A stretch of 64,000 bases of DNA from contig JAFFJZ010000012.1 in assembly GCA_018340375.1 (NCBI GenBank), positions 6,944,001-7,008,000 on the forward strand, written 5' to 3'. The stretch's first letter is position 1; each line of letters begins with the position of its first letter. This document shows positions 21,111-31,458 of the stretch, piece after piece. The DNA is from Gonatopus flavifemur (Eukaryota > Arthropoda > Insecta > Hymenoptera > Dryinidae). The notes beneath the pieces were generated by a model. The model did not search any database, was not told the DNA's origin, and worked only from the letters and a program-made list of their open reading frames with translations. Made by a program: the position numbers and the translations under genes.

Positions 21111-22433
21111 CGAGGTGTGTTCAAAAAGTGAGGTGACTTTGTATTTTGAAGAAAAAATATTTATTTATTTATCAATATTTATGTTGTCCCCTTCAAAGTA
21201 ATCCCCCTCAGATACAATACACTTATCCCAGCGGTTTTTCCAATCCTCAAAGCACTTCTCATAAGCACTTTTCGGTATAGCCTTGAGCTCTTCCAGCGAT
21301 GCAGTCTTTATCTCTTCAATCGTTGCAAATCTCCGTCCTTTCATAGGTCTCTTTAGTTTTGGGAACAAGAAAAAGTCACATGGGGCCAAATCCGGTGAAT
21401 ATGGTTTGCCGAGGCATGATTGTGGTGTTGTTTTTGGCCAAAAAATCTCTCACAAGCAAAGATGAGTGAGCAGGGGCATTATCGTGATGCAAAAGCCATG
21501 AATTATTTTTCCACAATTCTGGACGTTTTCTTCGTATTGCTTCTCGCAAACGGCGCATAACTTCAAGATAATACTGTTTATTGACCGTACGACCATATGG
21601 TAAGAACTCCTGATGCACCACGCCATGGTAATCGAAGAAAACAGTGAGCAAAACTTTGACATTTGATCGAACTTGGCGTGCTTTTTTCGGTCTTGGCTCA
21701 TCTGGGGTCTTCCATTGGGACGATTGGACTTCGGTTTCGACATCATAACCATATACCCATGATTCGTCACCAGTTATGACCCTTTTGAGTAAATCTGGGT
21801 CGTCGTTGACGTCATTCAACAGTTCTTGAGCGATGCTCATGCGACGGTTCTTTTGGTCAAAATTTAGCAATTTCGGAACAAACTTCGCTGACACACGTCT
21901 CATGCCCAAAACGTTAGAAAAAATTTCATGGCACGAGCCAAGCGATAAACCAACATCCTCAGCAACTTCTCTGATAGTGATTCGACGATTTTCCAAAACA
22001 ATTTTCTTCACTGCTTGAACGTTTTCATCAGTCGTTGACGTGCTTGGGCGTCCAGAGCGAGGCTCGTCATTGGCATCTTCCCGGCCATCTTGGAAGAGTT
22101 TGTACCACTTTTAAACATTTTTTTTACTCAGAACAGTTTCACCGTATGCTACTGTCAACATTTCAAGTGTTTCGGAGCACTTTATTTTATTTTTTACACA
22201 AAATTTGATGCAAATCCTTTGATCCATATTTTTCGATAGCAAGAAATCGCCGAGCACGCAAAACACTTATAACCTTTACGCCTCTCACAACCAAACAAAA
22301 AATGCTATACACTTGAAACTTGGTACAGATGTTCGGGAAGAGTGTGCCAACATAACAAAACAAAAAAATCGATAATCGAAAGTACGTTGCCCGCGAAATT
22401 TGAAAAGTCACCTTACTTTTTGAACACACCTCG
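21111..22433 (-). mobile_element. Mariner 1, near full length
   Basis: Terminal repeats CGAGGTGTGTTCAAAAAGTG at the left and, on the other strand at the right, CGAGGTGTGTTCAAAAAGTA, followed by AGGTGACTTT, with TA at both sides (21109-21110 and 22434-22435). Length 1.32 kb, usual for mariner. The transposase is on the minus strand. Confidence 0.92.
21165..22227 (-). pseudogene. Mariner DD34D transposase, one stop and one frameshift
   Basis: ATG at 22227 (MDQRICIKFC). A TAA follows in the first DNA-binding domain at the position where KNV-KWYKLF should be continuous. The second helix-turn-helix (ITIREVAEDVGLSLGSCHEI), ITGDESWVYGYD (first Asp), HHDNAPAH (second Asp) and APCDFFLFPKLK (third Asp) are all present. 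A single-base shift just before YSPDLAPCDF (about 21405) puts the last catalytic block in another frame. With only two lesions this is a fairly young copy. The C-terminal sequence ends KCIVSEGDYFEGD, typical of the family. Confidence 0.9.
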
Positions 22434-22439
22434 TACATG

Positions 22440-22533
22440 CGATGTTTTCTGAGCGTCCCGAAACATTTCTAGAACATTCCAATGTTCCAAGAATGTTCTA
22501 AAAGAGTTTCGGAATGCTCAGAAAACATCGCAC
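22440..22533. repeat. Hairpin, GCGATGTTTTCTGAGC ends
   Basis: GCGATGTTTTCTGAGCGTCC at the left pairs with GGAATGCTCAGAAAACATCGC at the right, and TAGAACATTC with GAATGTTCTA. It lies only six bases from the mariner terminus. Confidence 0.8.
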
Positions 22534-22975
22534 GTCCCTGTTAAAAAAGTCTGATGAGTGCTGACACATTCTGATAAATGCCTGGATAAAATACATAAAA
22601 ATCTCATAGGCAATTTCCGTTTCATAAATCTTCATGAGATTTTTCGCAATGGCTTACAAAGTCTGATGAACTCCAATTTTGTGCTCATTCATTCTCAAAA
22701 CGGTATTATGAAGTTTCATAAATCTCTGGACGAATACTCATATAAAATCTCATGAGATCTCTAGTTCTAGTCTGATCAGCTACTTCGGAAGGCTCCATAG
22801 ATTCCATGTATCAGTCTTTATGGGATCTTTTCCATAGGGAAATAGACCAGGGATGTGCGAATGTCCGGTGCGATCTCATCCATGTTTTCATGCAATGTTT
22901 ATGTGAGACTTGAAATGAGAATTTGTCAATGATCAAACTTGTGCCTAATCTTACAGTAGTCTCCATTTGAATTTT

Positions 22976-23222
22976 CCGTGGTGGAAAATTTTTTTTGAAT
23001 TTCGTTCACTTTTGGCACATTCGGTTTTCGTTGAAAATCAGCAAAATTCAACTCAATTTCGGTAAGATTCAATAATTGTCCACAAAATTCAGTAACTTTC
23101 GGTAAAATGTGTTGACTTCCATTACCGTTTTTTGAAGTTTGAGGATTCTTATTGAATTTTATTGGAATATTGCTGTGCAGCCAAAAGTGAACAAAATTCA
23201 ACAAAAAATTTCTTCGTCAGGG
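22976..23222. repeat. MITE, copy 2 of the CCCTGGCGGAAAAATTT family
   Basis: Same inner arm markers as 12489-12750 (TTCACTTTTGGCACA at the left, GCCAAAAGTGAACAAAATTC at the right). The right terminus reads TTCTTCGTCAGGGA. More diverged than copy 1. Confidence 0.65.
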
Positions 23223-23224
23223 AT

Positions 23225-23434
23225 CAGCCCGACTGCTTGTCATCAGCTGGAAACTATAGATTCCTAGTGAAATTACTAAGTATTTCTGGCGATTCGCCAA
23301 TAATAGCGAAGTCAGGCCCGTTACCAGTCAGGCATGTTGCATACTACCCTCATTCAGAAAAGATGCGAATTGACTTCGATGGAGCCAGTATTGATAGATT
23401 TGACAAATTACATTTGGTTCTCTTCAATACATAA
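23225..23434 (+). other. Orphan open frame, unidentified
   Basis: About 70 codons without a stop (PDCLSSAGNYRF, then SGPLPVRHVAYYPH, then MRIDFDGASIDRF). Composition is more protein-like than the surroundings, but I recognise no family, and no splice sites stand out. It could be an exon of an unknown gene or a decayed repeat. Confidence 0.25.
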
Positions 23435-23773
23435 TTTGTTGCAATTTCGTTTCGTGTCAATTTTGAGGTTATGTGGATCTTGATATACTGACCTAATTCT
23501 TGATATTTCATATACTGCCAATAGTTTTGAACTTCTAATATTAAATCTTTTCAAATATTCAATACAAAACATATTCTTATGGTCGTTTGATATTTTTGTA
23601 CCTAGTATTAGGTGTACAAATAAGTTTGAGAACAGTTTCGAAAAAATTCAAGATTTATTGAAAAAGAAGTCAAACACAGTTAATCGTCGAAATAATCTCC
23701 ATCGCACTGAATGACCTTCAGCCATTTCTCAGGTAACTCGCAGATATCTTTCGCGAAGAAACTTTCGTCTTAC

Positions 23774-24778
23774 CCCACACAGCACCGGATGTCCCAGCAA
23801 TATTGTTAGAATATTACATTTGGAATGTGTTATATTCTGGAAAACATCTCAAGAAGATTGTCAGAATGTTTGCAGGATGTCTCATGTCACCATCTTTGTA
23901 ACGTTCTGGAAATATTCTGAAACATCAGCGATATTCCGTACGGAAAAAATGTAACAATCACACATATTAAAACGCTTAGAAAATGTTACTTTGCGTTGAA
24001 AAAAAATTTCTTCACAGTTTATTTCTACAAATGTTGAATGAGCTTGGTCAGGATCACTTTACGTGTAAGAAAAACTGCTTCGAAGTCAATTATTATTCGA
24101 AAGTTCCGCCAGTAGGGATTGAACCCGGGTTCTGCGAGTGTGAGTCAAGGCTTCTATCACATCAGTGAATCCCCAAAATGACAACACCACTCTCAAAGTG
24201 CCATTTATTGTAATCATCGTGATGGAAGTTTGAAGAATTCGGTTGGGTGAAATATAGACCAATCGATTCAAAATCTTCTGACACAAAAAATAAGTAGGTC
24301 GTGGGAGAGAGGTTTTTTTCGACCTCGATTTTGAAATTTTATAAACTGCTGAGTAAGATAGATGGGAAAACTTCGGAAATCCGTTGCCGTGGGATACAGA
24401 CTGATCGATTCCGAGTCTTTTGAGATGAAAAGTGAATAGGTCGTAGGAGAGGCATTTCTTTCGATCTTGAATTGTAAATTTCCCCATTCCTGGATCAGGT
24501 GTATAAAAATTCATTTTGTTTCATAAAATATTGCTCCTGTCATATTCTTGGAATATTTCATTTGCGACAAATTTCGCATATTCCCCATCGTAGATTTCCA
24601 GAACATTACAGATCATTATATGTGCAATGTTCCAATTGGAAGATTCTCGGAACATTCTTAACAAAATATTGTATCTGCAATATCTACAGGATCTTGTATA
24701 AACATTTCATACATAATGTTTTGAGCGAGACATTGTAATATTCTAGAGATATTACTGAGACATTGAGTGCTGTGTGGG
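23774..24778 (+). mobile_element. tRNA-module TIR element, copy b (complete)
   Basis: Starts CCCACACAGCACCGGATGTC and ends ACATTGAGTGCTGTGTGGG, flanked by AC on both sides (23772-23773 and 24779-24780), inserted in the C-terminal coding part of mariner 2. Internal order: ATATTCTGGA-type repeats, a GTTGAAAAAAAATTTCTTC segment, the tRNA-like module (24108-24200, with GAACCCGGGTTCTGCGAG), repeated TATAGACCAATCGATTC units, then mirror-image ATATTC repeats. No protein encoded. Confidence 0.8.
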
Positions 24779-24779
24779 A

Positions 24780-25690
24780 CGAAGTGAGAAATTTAGCGAC
24801 CCATTTTTCCACTTCTTCAAATGTTTTGAATTGCACGTCAGACAAATCGTTCTGCATTTTCCGGAATTAGTGACAATCGGATAGGGCTAATTGTGGTGAA
24901 TACGCCGGGTGTGGTGCAGCTTCCCATCCAAGCGCTAGTAACGTGTCTTTGACCGGTTTACCCACATGAGGCCGCGCGTTGTCATGGAGCAGTTTTACTG
25001 GACGTTTTCCTTTGCCAGAAAATGGACGTTTCCTCTCAATTTCTTGATTCATCTGCATCAATTGATAACAATAGCGATCGGCAGTAACTGTTTGACCAGG
25101 TTCAAGAAGTTCATAATATAGTACGCCTTTCACGTCCTATCATATGCACAGCATGACTTTGTAACAATGAGTATTGCGCTTTGGTGTGGATGTTGTCGGC
25201 TCGCCGGGGCCAAACGAATGATATTTGTGGATATTTCGGATTATTAAAATAAATCCACTTTTCATCGCCGGTCACAATTTTCCACAAGGAAGACTCTCTA
25301 TGTTGCTTGTTGTAGAGACTCACACAAATGTTAAGACGACTGTTTTTATTTCCTTGAGTCAGAAAGTGTGGTACCCACTTTGTTCCTCTTCGAATCTCAC
25401 CCATTGCTTTTAAACGATAAGGAAGGTTTGTTGATTTACTCCAAGCTGTTCCAAAAGTTGTTTCTCCGTCTGACAAGAGTTTTCTTCCAGCAACGCTTGC
25501 AGTTCCTGCTCGTCCATCTTTACAAGGGACCCGGTACGTTTACGGTTACCGACGTCGAAATCACCCTCTTTGAATCACTTATACCAATACTCACATGCAC
25601 TTGTAGATACAATGTTGTCTCCAAGAATAGAATATATCGATTCAAACGCTTTCCTAACACTTTTTCCTTGATGGGATTCATAGCGAATGC
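24780..25690 (-). pseudogene. Mariner 2 transposase, multiply broken
   Basis: Reading minus strand: an N-terminal part (25690-25480) recoverable only with frame changes (SACEYWYK, FKEGDFDV, ELQALLEENSCQTEKQLLEQ); then a frame with KWVPHFLTQGNKNSR, IVTGDEKWIYFNNPK (first Asp); then KGVLYYELLEPGQTVTADRY, LLHDNARPH (second Asp), HPAYSPQLALSDCH (third Asp in SD). The remaining C-terminus is displaced to 23640-23770 by the inserted element. Several frameshifts and stops. A different lineage from mariner 1. Confidence 0.85.
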
Positions 25691-25808
25691 AGTGTCTAAT
25701 AAATAAAGCTTATAAATAGATAAATAGCTTATCGGTCTGCATGTTTGATTCACGAAATTTCTAGGTTATGTACATGACTCCTGTACATTTCGATACTACA
25801 TATCAAAC

Positions 25809-25914
25809 CCCACATAGCACTGAAAGTTCTCCAAACGTTGTCAGATCCTTCAGAGAACTTTAAACGTTTTAGAAACGTTCTCAGAATGTTCTCAAAACTT
25901 TCATGCTATGTGGG
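25809..25914. repeat. MITE, CCCACATAGCA ends, AC duplication
   Basis: AC|CCCACATAGCACTGAAAG at the left and CTTTCATGCTATGTGGG|AC at the right. The interior is built of AACGTT and TTCTCA words. Inserted near the 5' end of mariner 2. Confidence 0.8.
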
Positions 25915-26005
25915 ACGCCATCTATCGTGAGTGAGCGGGACCTATGAATCAATTCAGAATAGCTGTTATGATACAAAAACGAGGTGTCCTAAAATTTATT
26001 TGTAC

Positions 26006-26318
26006 ATTTAATAAAACTATAAACATACATGTGTATAGGTTAGAGATAAAATACTTGGTTTTCAAATACTGCCGTCTCAAGACAAAAAAGCTCTATGTCA
26101 AAATTTTGATGTTTCGAGATATTGAGCATTTTATATAAACTTGTGCATGTTGAATGATACAAACGCCGTGATTTCTGAATCAATATCTCTCCCTCATTAG
26201 AGGGAAGCTTTGTGATCGTTTCGAGCGAATCAACATTTATTTCCTCCAAACTCAAAATCTCTTGGACCAAATGTTCCTCCAAACTTGGGGAAAATTTGTT
26301 GGGTTCGTGTCTATCTGG
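26006..26318. other. Unassigned
   Basis: No gene or repeat structure recognised. Confidence 0.4.
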
Positions 26319-26340
26319 GTGTGTGTGTGTGTGTGTGTGT
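26319..26340. repeat. (GT)n microsatellite
   Basis: About 11 uninterrupted GT dinucleotides. Confidence 0.95.
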
Positions 26341-26459
26341 ATTCCAAATAGTTTCCGATAGTATAAAGCTTTTTGACAGAAATACACTTGAAAAACCTGT
26401 TCGAATATGAATAAGTAGAAAAGGAAGACAAATTTTGTCGACCACGGCCTTCTGACTTA

Positions 26460-26625
26460 CACTGAGAGAAATTTATAGTTGAGTTTACTATGGAAGTATA
26501 GGAATGGAGCAACATACTGACTTTCAATGAAATTCACTATAAAACATTGTAAATTTGATCAGGTTTCTATTGTTATGCCATAGTAAATTTCATTAGAAGT
26601 CAGTATGTTCTCCTATTTCTATATG
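26460..26625. repeat. Fold-back, CACTGAGAGAAATTTATAG left end
   Basis: TTTACTATGG, TATAGGAATGGAG and AACATACTGACTT on the left pair with AGTCAGTATGTTCTCCTATTTCTATA and CCATAGTAAA on the right. The left end resembles the CACTGAGA-type MITE ends seen elsewhere. The right end has decayed. Confidence 0.55.
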
Positions 26626-27109
26626 GGAAATTCTTTTACAAACCGAACACTTTTCAAATGATACCTGTTGGATTCATCTGGAAATTTTTTCATGGGTGCT
26701 GTACCTAAAATAGGAAGACATGTATATCGGGATTTTTTCTTATTTTCATTATTTTCAGAAATATAGGAATTCGAAATATCACTCATCCCCAAATAGATCA
26801 ATTTCCAAATGATCATAACTCTGGTTCTATTCATCGTTCAGACTTGATTTTTTTTTCAATTTGAAGTCAATGAAACGAACTTTCTTGTCAAAATGCCACC
26901 AATCATAAAAACTCGAAAATTCATAGTTATAAGCGATTTAAATGCTCAAAACGAATTCACTCACTGTTACCCAAATCGTAAGAACTCGAAAGTCATACCA
27001 AGCCCGCGTTCAATTTCATATAAGAAACGTCTATGATATCGATGGAGTCTCTGTGAGAAGTGTTAGAGGAATATTGGTTTGTTGGCCGCGACGCGTCAGG
27101 CCATACGTA
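26626..27109. other. Unassigned
   Basis: AT-rich sequence without coding or repeat signal that I can support. Confidence 0.4.
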
Positions 27110-27853
27110 CACTGAGAAAATAAAACAATACTGGTTACTGCGAATAACAGTAATTGATGGGAAAAAATACGGAAATACAACGGCGAAGTAGAGATTATTG
27201 TGATTACAGCCGTGTGTATTCCCGAAGAGAACATGAAGCTTCAGCGAACGTTCAGATTAGATCTGTATAGATCGGGTCGAAGATTCATTAAAGCTAACTT
27301 TTAGATTCACAAACGTTTGTCAAAGGTACTACGAACGTTGAAATGTCCGCCTCAAAATACTTTCAGGAAACATAGATGGAACGTTCATTGAAGGTTCATC
27401 TAAGGTTTGAGGGAGCTTCACAAAAATATCTATACTTAGATTAGTTTAAAATAATTTATGTTTAATAATTGATTTACCTTCCATATAAATTGATCAAAAT
27501 TAATATAAGTATAGATATTTTTGTGAAGCTTCGTCAAACCTTCGATGAACCTTCAGCGAACGTTCTATCTATGTTTCCTGAACGTATTTCGAGGCGGACA
27601 TTTCAACGTCCGTAGAGCCTTTGTCAAACGTTTGTGAATCTAAAAGTTAACTCTAATGAACCTTTGGCCCGATCTATACAGATCTAATCTGAACGTTCTC
27701 TGAAGCTTCATGTTCTCTTCGGGTTGAAATGAAGTTAGTCACTGTTGCCAGGACAGTGAGGAGTACTGCGAAATGCAGTACTGCATAGCGTGCATTTGTT
27801 TTTTAATTAGATTAACGTGATTTGCAGTAGCCATCACTGTTTTTTCTTCTCAG
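27110..27853. repeat. Outer fold-back MITE, CACTGAGAAAATAAAACAAT end
   Basis: The left arm starts CACTGAGAAAATAAAACAAT after TA; the right arm ends ACTGTTTTTTCTTCTCAGT. GGTTACTGCGAATAACAGTA-type and GCAGTA words pair between arms. A 503-bp fold-back is inserted at 27221. Confidence 0.65.
27221..27723. repeat. Large hairpin, arms ~220 bp, TT duplication
   Basis: CCCGAAGAGAACATGAAGCT at the left is the exact complement of AGCTTCATGTTCTCTTCGGG at the right, TT on both sides. The arms stay paired with scattered mismatches through AGATCTGTATAGATCGGG, AACGTTGAAATGTCCGCCTC and AAGTATAGATATTTTTGTG up to a ~75-base AT-rich loop near 27445-27515. Confidence 0.9.
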
Positions 27854-27906
27854 TATATGAGGTCCGATAGACTAAGGACTGCCCGCCGTAGAACACTTCC
27901 CGTCTA

Positions 27907-28015
27907 CCCACACAGCACCACAGTTCAGAAAAGCTTCATCATGAATTCCATTGGGGCTATAAGAAATCAAAATCAATACATTAGGAACCCTTTCTGGACT
28001 GTGGTGCTGTATGGG
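27907..28015. repeat. MITE, CCCACACAGCACC ends, TA duplication
   Basis: TA|CCCACACAGCACCACAGTTC at the left and GACTGTGGTGCTGTATGGG|TA at the right. Same family as 712-819. Confidence 0.85.
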
Positions 28016-28205
28016 TAATAGTTGGATTTCATTCGTCTCATAGAAGAATTTTTTTATTTCCTGCTATTTCAATGAAACCAATTCGTGATTTAACAAAGGA
28101 TGATACAAGGTGGTACATGAAGAAAGACAAGAAACATAATTTTCAAGGGATAGTTTTTTTGGAACACAAATGTACATGTGACTGATGTACACCTAATTGA
28201 AAATC

Positions 28206-28640
28206 CTATTCATTCATAATCCGTACTAATCTGCCATCTTCGTGCGAAGCAAACAATTTTGTCTCTAATTGCTTCACCGATATACGCTTGATACAATGTA
28301 TATTCAACGTCCCTTTGATAGTAATAGCCTTTCGAAAACGGACGGCTAATTTTTCTTCTGCTTTTCCATACTCCCAAGTAGTTAAGAAGTGACAAATGAT
28401 ATTTGGTAATGCTTCTTGCGCCCAGTCGAATAATTCTTTTGGCGTTCTAATTGGGTCATCAACTCTTTGAGGACTAGATCTAACGGCTAGCCTCTTCAAA
28501 CTTCCTTCCAAGCCATTACACGGTCCTTTCCCATGTGGAGTTGGGGAAAACTGCCACTCTGCTGCTATACCAAAGTCTTTCACAAGAGGACTGACATTGA
28601 TGAAATTCTTTTTATTCTTATATTGTGCACTTGCACTATC
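28206..28640 (-). pseudogene. Fragment of an unnamed repetitive protein family (SDGxxxQYKNKKNF motif)
   Basis: A minus-strand frame, open for ~145 codons, reads SDSASAQYKNKKNFINVS, DFGIAAEWQF, then PHGKGPCNGLEGSLKRLAV, then TPKELFDWAQ. I recall the same order (SDGAA-QYKN-KNF, AEWHFFATSHGKG--DG--G--KRLA, TP--LF-W) from many uncharacterised, multi-copy proteins of insects and cnidarians. The pattern of an Asp followed ~40 residues on by HGKG--DG suggests a DDE-type nuclease, but that is inference. Here the first motif has SDSA in place of SDGA. The N-terminal part is missing, so it is a partial copy. Two further pieces occur at 31213-31283 and 31338-31458. Confidence 0.55.
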
Positions 28641-28675
28641 AGAAAAAAAACTCTGCCAATAAAAGCACATGCACT

Positions 28676-29978
28676 GAGAGAAGAGATTATATAAACATTA
28701 TCAAAATTCCAGTTACAGTTATTGAAAAGTATGATAATTGAGTGACACATGGGGATTTGAGATAAACGTTCTTTTCTTCTCAATTATAATCATCCCATAT
28801 GTAATATACCACGCGATATTAAGAGAGAAAAGGATTATTTTATATACATTGGAGTATAAGCTACGCAATAAAATATTGTCCATCACTTTACAATATAGAG
28901 AAGCATGTAAATTCGGTTGAACGAATCCTCACTAAGTAGTTTAGTAAAATTTCACCATTGTGCCTGTCAGATATTTCGATTCTCATTTATCGAAATATAA
29001 TGGTCTATTTGTTGATTTTTGCGGCATATTTGATCAACCAATATCATGCAGTAAGAAAGGTGAAATTCTAATGGATTCAGTAATTGAATATCAATTTCAA
29101 AAATCGATTTCCTAACACAAATAATAATAATTGCATTAATGTGACACAAGCGCTAGGACTCAAATCAATTTTTTGTGAATAATGTACGCAAAAATGCGTG
29201 AGTTTATTTAAAATATCTCTCCGTACAGCATTTTTTCAGTGTTTCAAATCATGTTCTAAAAACCCCTAGACAGCAATACAGTTCAGAGAAAATTCATATT
29301 CAATACTCTTTGGATTCTGAGAATTCATAAAGAATTCTATATGAATACAGGTGGAATTTTTGTGTTGTATAAGTTTTAAATAAACCTAATATTGGGTGAT
29401 ATGTAATGAAACAATTGGCTCAAGTTTCAATAAGATGTTAGACCAACTCTATTCTTTCGGTACGTGATTGTCAAAGCAAAATTAAGCAAATCTTCCTTTG
29501 GCGAAATACTGTGGGAGGCTTCGTCTTCAAGTTATAAGCAAAATGAATTTCAACGAGAAAATCAAATTTTAAAATCAAGACTACCCTCTACTTTTGACAT
29601 AGATTGCATCTAAAATATGCCAAAAATGAAGATCTGAGAATGAGAGGGAAATATTCTTAAAGTTCAGCGCAGGGGTTTTTGGTAGCAGATTTGTCACAGT
29701 ACGCGACGATGATTCAACCAACATAAGTGGATGAGAAAGGAATTAGAGGCACGCACTACACGCACAAGCGTTGATCTAGAGTAGGTGGTAGTGGGGATGA
29801 GCGCAGATTTACAAAATTGGACGTAAGATAATATTTATTGAACATTTTATTAAGGTTTTGCATAAGTTGGGTAAATTTGGATGAACTTATAAGATCTATT
29901 AATAATATTTCAGCAATTGATAATTCTACTGAATAATATGAAAATCAATGCTGTATTTCACCAATCCATTTCTCTCAG
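28676..29978. other. Mostly unassigned, with one decayed MITE
   Basis: Around 29265-29375 there is a decayed copy of the CCCACACAGCAC family (CCTAGACAGCAATACAGTTC at the left, TTTTTGTGTTGTATAAG at the right). The rest is AT-rich with no coding or repeat signal. Confidence 0.45.
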
Positions 29979-30124
29979 TGTGGCTTCCTCGGCCATCCAA
30001 GACAGAAGAATGTGCCACTAGGACGTTTATGGGATGTTTAAAAAACTGAGGAAGAGGTTTGATAAACTCTCTGAAAACATTCCAGAGACACATTATTCTG
30101 TCTTGGATGGCCGAGGAAGCCATG
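29979..30124. repeat. Hairpin, GTGGCTTCCTCGGCCATCCA ends
   Basis: GTGGCTTCCTCGGCCATCCA (continuing AGACAGAA) is complemented almost exactly by TTCTGTCTTGGATGGCCGAG followed by GAAGCCA. The remaining arms and loop are diverged. Confidence 0.85.
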
Positions 30125-30405
30125 TGCTTCTATGACCAAAGTTTTTTAATGTGAAATCTCGTATCCCAAACCAATTGAAACATAATACTCCACGGTTCCT
30201 CAAGATATTTGAGAAACTTGACTTTTCACCATTACTCCTTGAAGGGGAAGGACTTACAGTCGTCATTCAACTATCCTCCAATCAGGGCGTCCCTATCAGG
30301 GGGCGGTGAAAATTCGCTTCCGCCCGGGGCGGTCAAATCCTTGGCGCCGGCTCTGATAAATTTATTCTTGTCATGGCACGAACTCATTGGAGTACCTCAA
30401 CGCTC

Positions 30406-30558
30406 CCCCCTGGGGAAAATTCCCGCTCGCCGGAAGAGAACTTTGAGACAAATGAAGCGTAAAATGTTTCAATTTCCGCTTGTTTCGCGCTCAGATACTG
30501 TTTCATTTACTCTCCCGCGTCGCTTCATACCCTTCTTACGCTCCCATGTTCACTAGGG
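30406..30558. repeat. MITE, CCCTAGTGAA(C/A)ATG family, copy 2
   Basis: In reverse orientation to 11965-12115: AATGAAGCGTAAAATGTTTC, TCAGATACTGTTTCATTTAC and CGCGTCGCTTCATACCCTTC all have counterparts there. Ends CCCCCTGGGGAAAATT and CATGTTCACTAGGG. Confidence 0.75.
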
Positions 30559-31210
30559 CCTTGCACCTGTTGTCAACATTGGCATATTAAGGATTTTCCT
30601 GATTGGGCATGGCATTCGGATGATACGGACATAGAGAAGGCATGTTTCCAAAATATTGCCAAATAATGCGAATCGTAAGGAGGAATTTTTTCACAGTTTT
30701 CAACTGATCCGAATGAAACTCATTTGGGACCACTATCGGATCATAACCAGAACTTGGTATAAGTTTCATTACAATCGGATGAGCCGAACAGGAGATATGC
30801 ACGTTCGCAAAAATGTGTAACTTTGGTCACATTTCTTGTCGCCTCTCTAATTTTCCTGAATGAATCCAATTGAAACTAATATGGGACCACCACCATGTCG
30901 GTCTACAACTGTGATATAAATTTCATCACGATCGGATGATCCCAACCGAAGATATGCGCGTTCGTATAAATGTTGACATACAGACACCAGATAGACACCC
31001 GGACGGACATCGGACACGGAACAAACTTTGCTTTCGGAATTCTGGGGAGTCATTTGATGTAGGAAATTTTTATTTCTAATAGCACAGAATTCTTGGAATT
31101 CCCGCATTATCACCAAGAGACCTCCGTCGAGGATGCAAGATGTAAGAAATTTTGATTTCTGACACCGTAAAACCCTTGGACCTTCCGCACGATCACTAAG
31201 CTTCCTCTAT
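30559..31210. other. Diverged dispersed repeat, unclassified
   Basis: Two related stretches (around 30710-30820 and 30870-30990: ATGGGACCACNATCGGATC-like, CGATCGGATGA, GATATGCGCGTTCG) and a similar piece at 34585-34700 show this is a repeat, perhaps a LINE 3' region. I find no protein motif in it. Confidence 0.4.
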
Positions 31211-31283
31211 CGAGGGAGCAGTGAATGATTCGCTCAATATTTGATGGAGTTCTTTTAATAAATTGCAATAAATGGCTTTGAAA
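31211..31283 (-). pseudogene. Short fragment of the SDG-QYK protein family, inverted partner
   Basis: The minus strand reads FQSHLLQFIKRTPSNIERII, the same peptide as on the + strand at 31338-31395 (ESHLLQFVKRTSPSIEKTIY). The two pieces therefore form an inverted duplication with ~55 bases between them. Confidence 0.5.
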
Positions 31284-31337
31284 TAGATAAAACAAAAGTT
31301 TTTATTTGTAGTACATCATTATTGTCTTTGTTGTAGA

Positions 31338-31458
31338 TTGAAAGCCATTTATTGCAATTTGTTAAAAGGACTTCACCAAGTATTGAGAAAACCATTTATT
31401 CTTCTGATGGTGCAAGTGCACAATACAAAACTGAAAAGAATTTCATCAATTTCAGTCA
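31338..31458 (+). pseudogene. Fragment of the SDG-QYK protein family, catalytic-motif start
   Basis: The + strand reads ESHLLQFVKRTSPSIEKTIY followed by SSDGASAQYKTEKNFINF. It keeps the SDGASAQYK motif that is SDSA in the 28.2-kb copy and adds upstream residues missing there. It breaks off after FSHH. Confidence 0.5.

Larger units (their letters stand above)
21000..22935. repeat. Fold-back element split by a mariner
   Basis: The left arm (~21004-21108: GCAAGTTTGATCATTACCAA, CTCATAAACGTTGCATG, CACCGGACATTCGTACATCC) pairs with the right arm (~22835-22935: ATGTGCGAATGTCCGGTG, CATGCAATGTTTATGTGAG, TCAATGATCAAACTTGTGCC). The mariner at 21111-22433 and the hairpin at 22440-22533 lie between the arms. 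Confidence 0.65.
23611..26005 (-). mobile_element. Mariner 2, old, split by two insertions
   Basis: The left terminus GGTGTACAAATAAGTTTGAG at 23611 is a classical mariner end. A degraded right end, AATTTATTTGTACA, lies at ~25993-26006, preceded by the mariner-like 5' phrase ACGCCATCTATCGTGAGTGA. Inside are a 1-kb tRNA-module element (23774-24778) and a short MITE (25809-25914). Uninterrupted length would be about 1.28 kb, as expected. Confidence 0.75.

Noticed and set aside
25690..26005. Treating 25720 as the right end of mariner 2
   Set aside because: Coding similarity stops there, but mariner-like 5' leader sequence and a decayed GTACA terminus continue to about 26005.
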